Counted from the first letter of the stretch, positions 12,901 to 31,712 are shown. The stretch: 64,000 bases of DNA from Owenia fusiformis (GCA_903813345.2 CAIIXF020000001.1:3908001-3972000); one strand, 5' to 3'. Notes: a model not told the origin generated them from the letters alone. Translations and numbers: made by a program.

Positions 12901-15900
12901 TGTGGCAGATATAGCTCAAACATAGGATAAAATATTTGTTTTATTGTTTTGTCAATTGCTATCAATTGTTTTTGATCACATGGTACAGCATTAACCAATC
13001 AGAATACTGGAATTCTGATGCGCCTCAAAAAATATTTTCACTTCTGGAACACCTTCAATTTAAGCTCCAAGTAAGATGTTTGAAGAAACTTCATAAACCT
13101 TCAATACCTGCTGCCAATTCAAGTTGTTTAAACCTTCCGAGTCAAATTAAAGTTTTGAAAACATTTGAAAAATTTCAAAATTGAAAAAGTTTTTCTTGGA
13201 TCAACCTCAAACTGCACTTCAAGTCAATTAAATATAGCCATAAACCACAAAATTGTTATAGTATAGATGAAAACTGAAAACTGTTTTTTTTCTTCAAGAC
13301 CAAAATCACTTGCTACTTCAAATATATTCTACATCATCCAATATATTATCTTACATTTTGATATTTTATCATTTAACATAATTATTGAAATGCAGAAGTC
13401 TGTAGTTTTCTTGTGCAAGCTTTGATTATAGATAGGGGTATATATCAGTGTTGGCCCAAGGCTTGTTTATTGTATTGAATATTTAATTACCTCCAATTAA
13501 TAGAGAGTTACAATAAATAAATAATATTTTTAAGTGAACTACAAACAACTAAATGTATAATAAATTACAACATAATATGTTCAATAAGTGAATAAGATAA
13601 AATATGAATCCTGTAGTTAATATACACCGCTATAGTAGTGATTGCGGCCATCTTCATATAAGTAACGTAATTGCACACTTGCAGGGTGCTGGTCCAACAG
13701 TGTTCAGAGCAATGGTAGTCAATGCTGCCCAACTTGCCTCATATTCTCAGGCAAAGCAAATGCTAATAAACACAGGTATCTAAAGGAATCTGTTGTTTAT
13801 GCAAAATGCATGCATATATGTGTATATCTTTGAATATTCACTGCAACACACACAAATAATTGGGAGTGCAAATAGTTTATATTTGCCGAAAATGTTGAAT
13901 ATTTTGACTGATTACCCAAACAAAATTACATGTGACATTTAAAATTTATATAAGTATTACACAAGGCTTACATGTTAATAAAGGCTATCAATTTTAGGGC
14001 CTTATCTGGGAACCTTTGGGTTTTATTCAAAAGAAAACATTTGCACCCACAAATGTGTGTTCACACTATGAATATGAGCTGAGCTTTGTTGCTTGTTTTA
14101 TAATCCAGTTTAGCGCATTTGTGTACATGTGTTGCTTAGAGCGATTAGAGAGAAATTTTATACCAATTCAAAGATGGTGATTTATTTGAGTGATTGAGAG
14201 CTTCAAAGTTTGTCTTCCATTCAGTATGTATGAAACAAATAACATTTTGTAACTCATTTTTAAAAAACAATGACATGCAATTTGTAATATCTTCATCTAC
14301 CAGTATATGCATTTATTACAGGTTCTGTAGACCTCCAATGCTTGATACTTAGCAATAAGACTTTTGCACGCTGGTGACTTTGCGCCTTTATAAATAGTTC
14401 TTACACCTTAGAACTGTATCAGTTCAAAAAATCATAGAAGACTTAACAGAAATCATACCCTCCCCTATCCACCCAATTTATCCGATTTACGATCTTCATT
14501 GAGAAGAAATTTAAAATAATGCTTAAAATTGAATTCAAAATGAAATGGCTGCCTTTGTAAAGAATGTTATTTTTGACGACACAAATACTGGTTATCTAAA
14601 ATGTTATAGACTGGGGTCTTACAGGCACAGAAGCTTTGCTGGAGGGGGATTTTCTGATATTGATGCTTAATTCTCAATTTAATTTTAGCTTTCATAGTGT
14701 CACTAGTTCCTCATGAAAAAATTTAGGCTATAACTTGCCCAGTTTGTGTTATATGTCATTGGTGTTGTTTTGCCAAATGGAGACCACATTACTGCGTGGT
14801 TTGTGATCATTGACTTAAATTTAAAAAATCCTGATTTGAGAACATAATTATTTATTAATGTAAAATGCTGTTGTAAGATTCAATTTAGAGGTGTTGCATG
14901 TATCGCTTCTCTATTTATACCCAGCGCTTTTAAGAAATGATAAAAACACAAAACAACCCAAGATCAAAGAGTCTACCTAAGATACTATCTATTTATTTCT
15001 GCTGTTGTTTCATTTGTGTGTGTACTGTCGTGCATATTGTGAGTAACAGCCAACATTTAGAATGTAGTGATACATTTAGTGCATGTTTTGTGTTAATAGG
15101 GGGCTGGCCCCACTATGGTACGTGCTATGGTAGTAAATGCTGCTCAACTTGCTTCATACTCACAAGCAAAACAAACTCTGAAATCTACAGGTAAATATAC
15201 AGTATTTGACATACATTGACTATTGTAATAACTATTTGTTTATGTTTAGGGCCTTGGAGGGGGTAAAATATCTTTTTCTAGATTTTATAACAGATTTGAT
15301 TTCAAGACCTAACTTCAGTGTGGAAATTTTGTATCAATCATCATATTGATTAACTACCGAATGAATATCTATGTTACCTGTATATTCATGTATACCTATG
15401 TTCATGTTTGCCTATTCATTGCATTAGAGCTTCACCAAAAAATGAAACGGAGGGGGTAGCTGATATCTGTGATTTATTCATAAATGTTCTCATGAAAAGA
15501 AATCTTGAAGATTTGTCAAATTTTCTAGCAAAAATTGGCTACTCCCCCTTCGTTAATTTTTTCCAATCACTGGGTGTGTTCACAATGTAAAAAATCCATA
15601 TTATGCTTTTCATGCTAACTATCAAATTGAAAAAGTGATAGACTACAATTGATTGAAAATAAGCTCTTCTTCATTTCTTTTTGTATCTTTTTATTGATAA
15701 ATGAGAATAATGTAATTGTGTTTCAGGTTACTTTGGTGATAATATTTTCCTCCATTTCTGTGCCAGTATGATAAGTGGTTTAGTAACAACTGCAGCCTCA
15801 ATGCCCGTAGATATAGCTAAAACCAGGTAAGTTTCTATTTTGATAACAAAGAACAGACATCAGTGATGTACTTAGCATTGAAGTTCTTAAGACAGGGTTC

Positions 15901-17890
15901 ATGATGACTGATTGTCATGGATATTCAGACAGCGGTGAGGCAGATTTTGACCAACTGTGGACAGAATTATAAAATGAGGCGTTGAACACACTTGAGGAAG
16001 TGTCATGTTAAGAAACCTGCTATCCTTGCAAGTCACTATACATCCACAAGGATTGAACCAAGCTTTTTGTCAGTTAACTCTCAATTATTCAAGGGAGAAT
16101 TTCAGCGAGAATATTAATATAATGGTTATGAATGTCATCACATTTGCTATAATATGGTTTCGAGTTGATGTATAAATTAATTTTCTTTATTCTCATTTCA
16201 GGATTCAGAATATGAAGATGATAGATGGAAAACCTGAATACAGAGGTGCTCTGGTAAGTTTTACATGGAGGATTACTTCAAGGGTGTTATATTGCGCTTA
16301 GTTTGCTGGGCAGCCAGAGGCACTCGTTAACACAGGCTGCACTTTTTAGTAGGGGTGAGACGAGTCGAAAAAATCCGATTCGAGTCGAATCCGATTCGAG
16401 TCAGAAAATGACGATTCGAGTTTCGAATCCGTTTCGAGTCAGATAAAGTGCGAACAACATCGCTTTTGACCGTTCGTATTTTTAATGCATCAATGGTGGA
16501 AAGCCGGAAATATAAACAAACACAATTCGTCGTAAGTTTATTCTGATTTTATTACATATATTCTTTCATTTATGTGTACATACAATATAATAATTTAATA
16601 CAAGCATATCCAAGTCATTGAAACTTATATATTCAACGCAATATCGAGTAAAAACATGCATATTGACAGTATTTTTCTGAATTTTTTTATTTTTTCGAAT
16701 TTTTTTCTCAACTCGAAAATGATTCGATTCATCAACTTCGACTCGATTCGACTCGACTCGAAGCCCCAAACCCGCGAGTCCTCGACTCATCGGGTTGTCG
16801 TCTCACCCCTACTTTTTAGACTCCAATCAAGAATATGTGTTGCGGGATAATTGAGACTGTATCAGTTATAATAACAGACAAACCACTCTAAACCTTAGCT
16901 GATTTTAGGTTCACAGTCATGCAGTATTACACTGCAGAGAAAGATGAATCTCTGTCTGGAAAGCATCACTTGATTCAAACCTGGAGCTGCATCTATTATT
17001 AATTGATATTTCAATTGAGACCCAAACATTAGTCAAAAAAGTTTCGCTTGAAACTCTTTACAATTATACTTCGAAAAATTGAGACAGGGTATTTCAATTC
17101 TCTAGTTTTAAGGTTGTATCCCTTGGTACAACCTTCAACCTTTATAGTTCACTTTATTTTTGAGATGTTCACAGGCTATATTGTGTAGGCTTCTTACTAG
17201 GGGTGAGACGACAACCCGATGAGTCGAGGACTCGCGGGTTTGGGGCTTCGAGTCGAGTCGAATCGAGTCGAAGTTGATGAATCGAATCATTTTCGAGTTG
17301 AGAAAAAAATTCGAAAAAATAAAAAAATTCAGAAAAATACTGTCAATATGCATGTTTTTACTCGATATTGCGTTGAATATATAAGTTTCAATGACTTGGA
17401 TATGCTTGTATTAAATTATTATATTGTATGTACACATAAATGAAAGAATATATGTAATAAAATCAGAATAAACTTACGACGAATTGTGTTTGTTTATATT
17501 TCCGGCTTTCCACCATTGATGCATTAAAAATACGAACGGTCAAAAGCGATGTTGTTCGCACTTTATCTGACTCGAAACGGATTCGAAACTCGAATCGTCA
17601 TTTTCTGACTCGAATCGGATTCGACTCGAATCGGATTTTTTCGACTCGTCTCACCCCTACTTCTTACCATTGAGACATTCTTCATCTCACTCTTGATCCT
17701 TCGTGTTTTCCAGGATGTTGTTTATAAGACCATGCGGAATGAAGGCTTCTTCAGCTTATGGAAAGGCTTCACTCCTTACTATGCCAGGCTAGGCCCACAC
17801 ACAGTGTTAACATTCATTTTCCTTGAGCAAATGAATAAGTCGTATGCTAAATATGTTTTGAAGGACGATAGTGCAGGAGGTGGTTTATAA
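9902..17890 (+). CDS. SLC25A11: Mitochondrial 2-oxoglutarate/malate carrier
   Basis: Exchanges 2-oxoglutarate for malate across the inner mitochondrial membrane (malate-aspartate shuttle). Coding exons: 9902-9969, 11201-11262, 11638-11728, 11917-12000, 12189-12311, 12685-12775, then either 13685-13775 or 15100-15190, then 15727-15826, 16202-16253 and 17714-17890. They total 939 nt, 312 residues against 314 in human, with frame kept at every GT/AG junction. Three carrier repeats are visible: PLDLVK (residues 32-37), PAEISLIR (130-137) and PVDIAK (230-235). Conserved stretches such as SFHAL, LLRQATYTTTRLG and FTPYYARLGPHTVLTFIFLE leave little doubt about the orthologue. Arg181 lies where human Arg190 lies, the substrate-contact position in helix 4. 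The start at 9902 gives a short polar N-terminus before SIKFLFGG, as in the family. Intron 1 carries a LINE remnant and a tRNA-like remnant. Intron 9 carries two facing hAT-type elements. Confidence 0.97.
10523..10600 (-). pseudogene. tRNA-Thr-like remnant
   Basis: On the minus strand there are box-A-like GGCTAAAGTGGAAGAGCG, a loop CTTGTAA with anticodon TGT, and the T arm CTAGGTTCGATTCCTGA. The order and spacing match tRNA-Thr(UGU). The anticodon stem and acceptor stem no longer pair, so it is a decayed tRNA or a tRNA-derived SINE head. It lies in SLC25A11 intron 1, antisense to the gene. Confidence 0.45.
10700..11030 (+). mobile_element. LINE 3'-end fragment
   Basis: An open frame from about 10802 to 11017 encodes a stretch with RTDAYKFSYFPRTIAKWNTLP. 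This is the conserved C-terminal tail that follows the reverse transcriptase in CR1/Jockey-like LINE ORF2 proteins. The LINE at 24631-25970 has the matching tail (KYSFFPRTIVDWNALP). Upstream reverse transcriptase motifs are absent, so only the 3' end was kept. It lies in SLC25A11 intron 1 in the sense orientation. Confidence 0.7.
13685..13775 (+). CDS. SLC25A11: SLC25A11 alternative exon 7a
   Basis: A 91 nt exon preceded by TTGCAG and followed by GTATCT. It encodes 30 residues beginning GAGPTVFRAMVVNAAQ and ending KQMLINT, plus one base of a split glycine codon. This is transmembrane helix 4 of the carrier with its flanks and includes the conserved Arg. It has the same length and phases (0 in, 1 out) as the second copy at 15100-15190. 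Because 91 is not a multiple of three, including both copies or neither would shift the frame of exons 8-10. The two should therefore be used as strict alternatives. Confidence 0.9.
15100..15190 (+). CDS. SLC25A11: SLC25A11 alternative exon 7b
   Basis: Second copy of exon 7, preceded by TTAATAG and followed by GTAAAT. It encodes GAGPTMVRAMVVNAAQ through KQTLKST, again 30 residues plus one base. It differs from 7a at Val-Phe to Met-Val just before the conserved Arg, and at Met-Leu-Ile-Asn to Thr-Leu-Lys-Ser at the C-terminal end. The 16-residue core between these sites is identical. Third-position changes are frequent between the two copies, so this is an old, selected duplication rather than a recent one. 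TMVRA is closer to the vertebrate TMARA form than 7a is, so 7b may be the ancestral-type exon. Confidence 0.9.
16342..16819. mobile_element. hAT-type non-autonomous element, copy 1 (462 bp plus 8 bp target duplication)
   Basis: Element body 16350-16811 begins TAGGGGTGAGACGA and ends with its exact complement TCGTCTCACCCCTA. It is flanked by the 8 bp direct repeat CTTTTTAG at 16342-16349 and 16812-16819. An 8 bp duplication and TAG/CTA ends are hallmarks of hAT transposons. The subterminal parts are dense in CGA-rich short repeats. The short open frames inside match no transposase. It lies in SLC25A11 intron 9. Confidence 0.9.
17190..17667. mobile_element. hAT-type non-autonomous element, copy 2, inverted
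   Basis: Element body 17198-17659, also 462 bp, lies in reverse orientation to copy 1 and is nearly identical to it. The 74-residue frames within the two copies are the same residue for residue. It has its own 8 bp duplication, CTTCTTAC, at 17190-17197 and 17660-17667, which proves a separate insertion. It ends 46 bp before the last SLC25A11 exon. Confidence 0.9.
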
Positions 17891-18020
17891 TGCTGGCAGT
17901 ATTTAGCGCAATTACTAAGTTATGACATTGTATCATTTATGGGAATGTACAGTGCTTTTAAGCTTCAAGGATTGGATTTTATTGTGGAAGATTGGATCAA
18001 ATTTGTGTTGCAGTAAAATT

Positions 18021-18026
18021 AATAAA
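18021..18026 (+). promoter_or_regulatory. SLC25A11 polyadenylation signal
   Basis: AATAAA 131 bp after the SLC25A11 stop codon, the first canonical hexamer in the 3' flank. A second one follows at about 18036. It gives a short 3' UTR of roughly 150 bases. Confidence 0.6.
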
Positions 18027-20082
18027 GATATCAAAGAATAAAAATATTTTGGAACAGTTGGTTCTCTTTGGAATGTTTAGCTTTGGGTTGGAACATTTTT
18101 AGTTCAGTTCACTTGTTAATTGTGTACATTTGAATCATTTAATGAACAAACTAAAAAGCAGAACTGAATTCAGGACGCAATGCCCTACCGTCTTGTCGTG
18201 CTGCAAGTTTCAGTAGATGAAAAGATAAGATAGTTGTGTTGCAGAACCAAACCAAAGTACAATTTCTTTGTTTTATGTTCCAAACCAAGGGTCTAAGCTC
18301 TGTACATAGCAAATCAGAACAAATTCAGGTATCCATAACACCTGTATTCATCATAATGCTTCCCTCTCAAGAGATTTAAAAGAATGAATTTGGCAGAAAT
18401 GACAACCGTGTAATTAAATTTAATACATATCACCTGTACTAATAATAATTGTGAATCTCATTTGCCATAGAATGTAAAATAAAATGAATTCTGGATTGCT
18501 AGTCAGGAAACCAGATCAGGGAAATTTGAAATTTAATTTTTTGAATTTTGTCTTGTCAAAATTGATATGTCAAATGTTCAATATTTAGCGTAAAAAGCAT
18601 AATATTCTATGATCTGATATCCCTTTTATCCCTAACTCCCATTACAAAATTTGCTATTATTCCTTTCATCATGGCCAGGTTGGGAAAAATTAAATTGGTC
18701 AGTAAGGGGTCAGAATTCCATTATAGTTTTTATTATAAAATTTGCCACCATAAACTGCATTTATTTATGTTTTATCCCAAATACTGACATATCAGCTGTA
18801 TAATTGTAGTTACTGTGGAGACCAGATATTCAAATACAAGTACCGGTATAAAAAGTTGATTTTATTGTTATTTATTTATTGTATAAACAAAGTCTGTGAT
18901 GTGACTTATTGAGATAAACTTAAATATACATGTGGCCTAGTTATCAAAAATGAAAATGATTTCTCCAAAGTGAGGTAAAAGTAGGCATATGGAGTTAATT
19001 ATCAGCAGTATGCCCTCGTAAAATTTTGGTCAACCCGCATCTCATTTTTTCTTATGTGATTTATGTGAAAGTTTAAGTTATATTATTTTCTTTATCACTG
19101 TTAAATGATATATCTGCTTCAAAAGGGCTCATTAGCCTAATGCACATTATTGACATAGACAGATTTTCAAACCAAATTGCTTAAAATATTTTTATTGAAA
19201 TCTGCCCAGATTGATCGATTGTTACAAATTTGGAGGGAAGTTAACTTAGCATTTGTAGCATTCATCATGGATTAACTGGATATATGAGTTCCTTTTCATT
19301 GTAACATATCGACTACCACCTGTTCTTTGATTAGTCTTATATTTGAATTTTAGTCATAGAGACTTGACGGGTTATTTCTTGGACATCAAACTTGTCAATT
19401 GATTCTTATATCCAGTTAACTATGGTATCCAATTAAGAGTTTAGCTGGCCCCAGCAATATTTTAATTGAACAGCTTTTACACCAGGAAATATGTCATACT
19501 ATTGGTCTGTTGGTCATATTTAGATGGCCAGTGTAACTGAAAGTCTCTTCAGAGGTCAGAGAGGAGCCACAATGGTCCGGGCAATAGTTTCAAGAAAAAC
19601 AATTTGACATTGTTTCATTGGAACTTTTGACATTCTGTAGGCCTAAGATTTAGAGATTAAAACAATTGAATAATTCACTTTTCACAATTCAATGTTTTAT
19701 TCTGAACAATTTTCTCATTCCAAATATTTAGAATATTTATATTCATATTACTTTAATGATGTTTTCAACACCTTACCATCGCAACTGTAGAGATGCACCT
19801 CTGCTTGTAGCTTAAATATTCATAAATACACAAAACATATGATAAACAAAATATAAAAACTACTTTTGAAGTAGTTTTGGGTAAAATACAATAAAACCTG
19901 AAAGTGGGCACCTCTCTTTGGTTCCAATTTTTTGATTAATCTTCAATATTTTAGCGTTTTGTGACATCAGACCTTCTAAAACAGTATTACTGTACATACT
20001 CCTCACACTGTCCCAGTAGTATTCACTTAGACATGTTTTACGGTAAATTCACTGATATTTTTCAAAAATAAGCTACTGCAAA

Positions 20083-20590
20083 GTTATTGCGTTGTATATT
20101 ATAACAATCCGACAATCAGCACAGGGTTTGTACCAAATTAAGTGTGACCATTTTAGCGCGGGGTAAGGTACAACACGAGGGTAATGAAATTTGAGTAAAT
20201 GTCTGTAACAACATCCTAGACATTGAAATTGACAGTGAATTTCATAATCAAACCTACACAAACTGGTATAACGCTAGGTAGCATGGTAAGGTACAACACA
20301 AGGAAAGTGAATTTGCGGTATACTGTATCTCAGGTAAATGTACCCTCGCATTATACTGTATACTACATTGGGAGTTTGTGTAGGTTTAATTATGAAATTC
20401 ACCGTCTAGGATGTTGTTACAGACATTTACATAAAACATATCTAGAAACTAGACCAAATCTTTCTGAAACGATGACAACATCAGTTTGCTCAAATCGCAT
20501 CATCTTCATGTTGTACTTTACCCTGTGCATTCAACTGTCACGCTTAATTTGGTACACACCCAGTGGTCAGGGATAATGTTAGTTATTCTT
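20083..20590. mobile_element. Palindromic inverted-repeat element
   Basis: The segment TGTCTGTAACAACATCCTAG near 20200 recurs inverted near 20405. GTACCAAATTAAGTGTGACC near 20131 recurs inverted near 20540, and CAAACCTACACAAAC pairs with GTTTGTGTAGGTTT. The halves fold on each other over ~200 bp. It lies between the 3' ends of SLC25A11 and PARK7. Confidence 0.65.
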
Positions 20591-20839
20591 TAAAATTAGT
20601 TTCAGTCCATGGTATGAAATTCCCAAGCCTCTAATAAAGGAACTGGTAAAGTATAGAAGGTTCCCAGTGGATGTGATAGTATCTGAGTAGTTCCATTATT
20701 TTCCAATAATAATTTATATCTCCATAATGAACATGAGATTGTACTGTATGTCAGTTCAGATATCAGTTAACTAGTCAGCTAGTATGCTCTATATGACCAT
20801 ATGCCAGAATAATGACATGGACTTTCTTCCCACCATCCA

Positions 20840-20845
20840 TTTATT
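20840..20845 (-). promoter_or_regulatory. PARK7 candidate polyadenylation signal
   Basis: AATAAA on the minus strand (TTTATT on plus) only 10 bases past the PARK7 stop codon. It would give a very short 3' UTR. Its closeness to the stop makes it a candidate only. Confidence 0.4.
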
Positions 20846-20855
20846 ACAAAATAGC

Positions 20856-23290
20856 TCATAGTTTCACAAGCATAGGAGGCACTAAAGAGTCAGCTTTGTC
20901 TTTTCCTTGTAAGGTTTCCACAATTTTGAGAGCAAATTCAAATGATGTTCCTGGCCCCCTACTTGTGATGATATTGCCATCTTTTACCACTCTCTCTTCA
21001 CTGTATTTGTAGTCTGAAACATTCATTTAGAATTGGTATATAATGTTCTTTTATGGCCTCTAGCCATGGTCAAACAGAGCAATGTATACATACTCGGTAA
21101 TAAAACTGGGAAGGCAATTAAAATTAAATTAAAATTAAATTCTTTATTTTACTTGAAAATGATAAGCCTAGTAGTAAATACATGTAAGCATTTGATTTTG
21201 ACATAAATCATGTTTTTTTAAATTTGAGATATACACGCATTAGACAAATAATGTGATACTTTAGACTGAGTTCCTTTATGATGGCTGATGTTACTAACCT
21301 TTGACTAAGGTGTCCTTGACAGCTGGATGAGATGTTACACTGGAACCCTTCGCAATATCATGTTTGGCCAAAACTATTGGGGCTGAAAAAACAATTAGGG
21401 ATATTTCGAAAAAATGTAAGCAATAAATAATTTGTACCCATACAACTAAACTAAAAGATGATATTATTTTACTACAGTAGTACTAAGTAGTAAGTAAATC
21501 TGAAATGTTTATGGTGAAAATGTGATTCATTCTCATATTGGCAAGCTCAAAGGATTGATGATGATATTTACCTGCACATACAGCTGCGATTGTACGACCT
21601 GCTTTCTCCTGGTTTTGTAAAATCTCCTTCACCTTTTCTGACTTGAATAGAGAGAAAATGCCAAAAATAAACTTAAATATTTATTTCTCTAACATTTTGT
21701 TGGCCCATCTACCACAATGAAATCCCCATAATAATTTCTGAATCTGCATTGGATAATACAGGCATCGAGGGGACTGGGGTATGAGAAATTTTAGGAGTTC
21801 AAAGCAGCAGTTTGTCATCATAATCCATTATCTGCAAAATTTCCCAGTTATAAAGACTTTTAAAATCTAATAGCTCTCTCATCGAAAGATGCCTCAGAAC
21901 TTACCTCAGCCATTGCTTTAGCACCACCATTTCCACCAGGCAAGACCACTACATTATAGGTTGTGCCACCCGCCAATGCCTTCTCAAGACTGGTATCAGG
22001 CACTATGACAACACCACGACTGCATTTCACAGGATCTACTCCACTAAGGCCTGCAAGGGTCACATTGATCTGAAATACACAGTTTAACATTATTCTGTAA
22101 TTACATGTACTTCATCCAGTATTTGACACAAATTGTAAACATTCACTTTCCAATACAACCGTGACAATATTAAAAACTGTAACATGTTTTGTAACAACAG
22201 ATTCAATGTTAAATAATGAAACAATGTCTGGTACAACCGTGACAATGTTAAAAAGTGTAACACTTTTTGTAACAACAGATTCAGTGTTAAATAATGTAAC
22301 AATGTCTGGTACAACCGTGACAATGTTAAAAAGTGTAACACTTTTTGTAACAACAGATTCAGTGTTAAATAATGTAACAATGTCTGGTACAACCATGACA
22401 ATGTTAAAAAGTGTAGCACTTTTTGTAACAACAGATTCAGTGTTAAATAATGTAACAATGTCTGGTACAACCGTGACAATGTTAAATGATGTAACAATGT
22501 CTGGTGAAACCGTGACAATGTTAACAATGTAATAATGTAATAATGTAACAATTAGTAACAATATCTGGTACAACAGTGACAATGTTAAAATTTGTAACAT
22601 GTTATGTAACAACAGACAACATGACAGGATGCATATAACATAGTTTGGTTGGTAACCCTATACTGTTACAATCTCGACAGTTTCCAATAATGTAACATTG
22701 TTTGCATGATAATGTAAAATAATGTAACACTATCTGCCTGTCTGTTACAATATCTGCAATTTCAATGTTTCAATGTTTTATTCAATGTAACACTGGCTGT
22801 TACAATTGTGGCAATGCTAAAGAGTGTTACGCTGTCGGTAACAACAGTAACAATGTTACTTAATGTATCATTGTGTAGTACATAGCTAAGGTTGTGGCAG
22901 AAAATTATAACTAGGCACAGTTGCGCCAGATTTCGACAGATATTTGTTAACATTGCCACGGTTGTACTTGTACCAGATGGAATCCTGCATTTGATTGTAT
23001 GTGGCCATAGCTTTACTAACTTAGAGTGCACATGATCCCATGTATGCCTAACTATCTGAAATATACAAAAGTTATTTTTCCATATAATGTTGCAATGTTC
23101 TTCTTCACGTATGTCATCTCTGAACCCCCCTCTTGTCTTAGCCAGCCAAAAAGTAAAAATAACAAAAAAACAGACAGTCCCAAAAGTGTCTTTATAAGTT
23201 TATCACCTCTCCACGCCTCATGACATCAACTGCAATTATTGTTTCCATCTCTTCAGCGCCCTCTGCAAGGATTACTAATGCAGACGCCAT
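20856..23290 (-). CDS. PARK7: Parkinson disease protein 7 / DJ-1 orthologue
   Basis: Redox-sensing cysteine protein of the DJ-1/PfpI superfamily with protein-repair and glyoxalase-type activities attributed to the family; cytosolic and mitochondrial. Coding exons on the minus strand: 23290-23207, 22069-21905, 21641-21572, 21382-21299 and 21013-20856. They total 561 nt, 186 residues against 189 in human. The N-terminus [17 protein letters not shown] carries the conserved Glu16 (human Glu18). AAVCAG holds nucleophile Cys105 (human Cys106), and His125 in VTSHP matches human His126. [12 protein letters not shown] near the C-terminus is typical of the family. The active-site set is therefore complete. 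The start codon gives the family N-terminus directly. Intron 1 contains a 78 bp minisatellite. The gene is divergent from LRRC40, with 616 bp between start codons. Confidence 0.96.
22145..22600. repeat. 78 bp minisatellite in PARK7 intron 1
   Basis: A 78 bp unit (landmarks ACAACCGTGACAATGTTAAA, CACTTTTTGTAACAACAGA, AATAATGTAACAATGTCTGG) occurs four to five times, nearly perfectly in the middle copies. The flanks to ~22870 are richer in loose GTAACA/ACAATGTT motifs. Since 78 is 26 codons and the unit lacks stops in several frames, long open frames appear on both strands. They are not genes. Confidence 0.9.
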
Positions 23291-23906
23291 AGTGAACTGA
23301 ATAATTTCAGCCAAAACTTAAAATAGAAAGCTAAGAAAGCTGACTCTAATGAATGACCTTGACCTTTTGAACATCTAACGAGTAACAACTTTCACAAGAG
23401 TTCTTGATAACATTCGAGTCGGGGCAATCTGCGCGAGATTCGGTTTTTACTTGGTTCGGTTTTTCATTAAAGGAAGTACTTCATTCCCATGATTCAAAGT
23501 GCTTTTCTGCCATCGGTTCGGTTTAAGTTTGTACAACATACGTCTACAACTCCGGGGCAGGTTGATATTATGTCATTACATTTGTTTTGGTGCATACTTT
23601 TTGTTTTGACAATAAACAAAAATATTCCCACACTATATGGTGCATCATGGGTAGGGACTGCTGTGAAAAAATGAACGTAAGTGACATCTATCTCAAATTA
23701 AATGTTCCTATAAGTTATTAATTGCGCATGCGTTATAATAATTTGAACCAATTAAATTGCTGGATTTATTGCGCATGCGCTAAAAACCGAACCAAAAAAT
23801 GGAATCTCGCGCAGATTGCCTCTAGTGTAACATTCTTGTAACATTGTTATCAATCATTCTGGATATACTTGGCTACGTTTAATGGACCACTTCTTTACGA
23901 TAAGAC
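23291..23906. promoter_or_regulatory. Divergent PARK7 / LRRC40 promoter with NRF1-like sites
   Basis: 616 bp between the two start codons. Two near-identical palindromes, TTGCGCATGCG at 23722-23732 and TTGCGCATGCGC at 23769-23780, match the core of the NRF1 consensus (GCGCATGCGC). A CCAAT box lies between them at 23748-23752. NRF1 commonly drives housekeeping and mitochondria-linked genes and bidirectional promoters, which fits the two genes here. Much of the interval, 23421-23820, is bounded by an inverted repeat (GGCAATCTGCGCGAGATTC at the left end, its complement at the right), so the regulatory core may sit inside a mobile element. Transcription starts cannot be seen. Confidence 0.6.

Positions 23907-31712
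<7,806 letters not shown>

Larger units (their letters stand above)
17891..20855. other. Interval between the convergent SLC25A11 and PARK7 3' ends
   Basis: It carries the SLC25A11 3' UTR, the palindromic element at 20083-20590 and, near 19540-19600, a short stretch reading LFRGQRGATMVRAIV that resembles the carrier exon 6/7 junction. Otherwise nothing is recognised. Confidence 0.6.

Noticed and set aside
15395-15590. 60-residue frame just after SLC25A11 exon 7b
   Set aside because: It lies in the intron, lacks any carrier similarity, and the exon 8 acceptor at 15727 continues the protein correctly.
16566-17443. Identical 74-residue frames in opposite orientation
   Set aside because: Both sit inside the two hAT-type elements. 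The identity reflects recent copies of the same element, not a conserved gene, and there is no transposase motif.
22090-22612. Open frames of 123-166 residues on both strands
   Set aside because: They arise from the 78 bp minisatellite, whose period is a multiple of three. The translations are simple repeats ([11 protein letters not shown] type) with no domain, and they lie in PARK7 intron 1.
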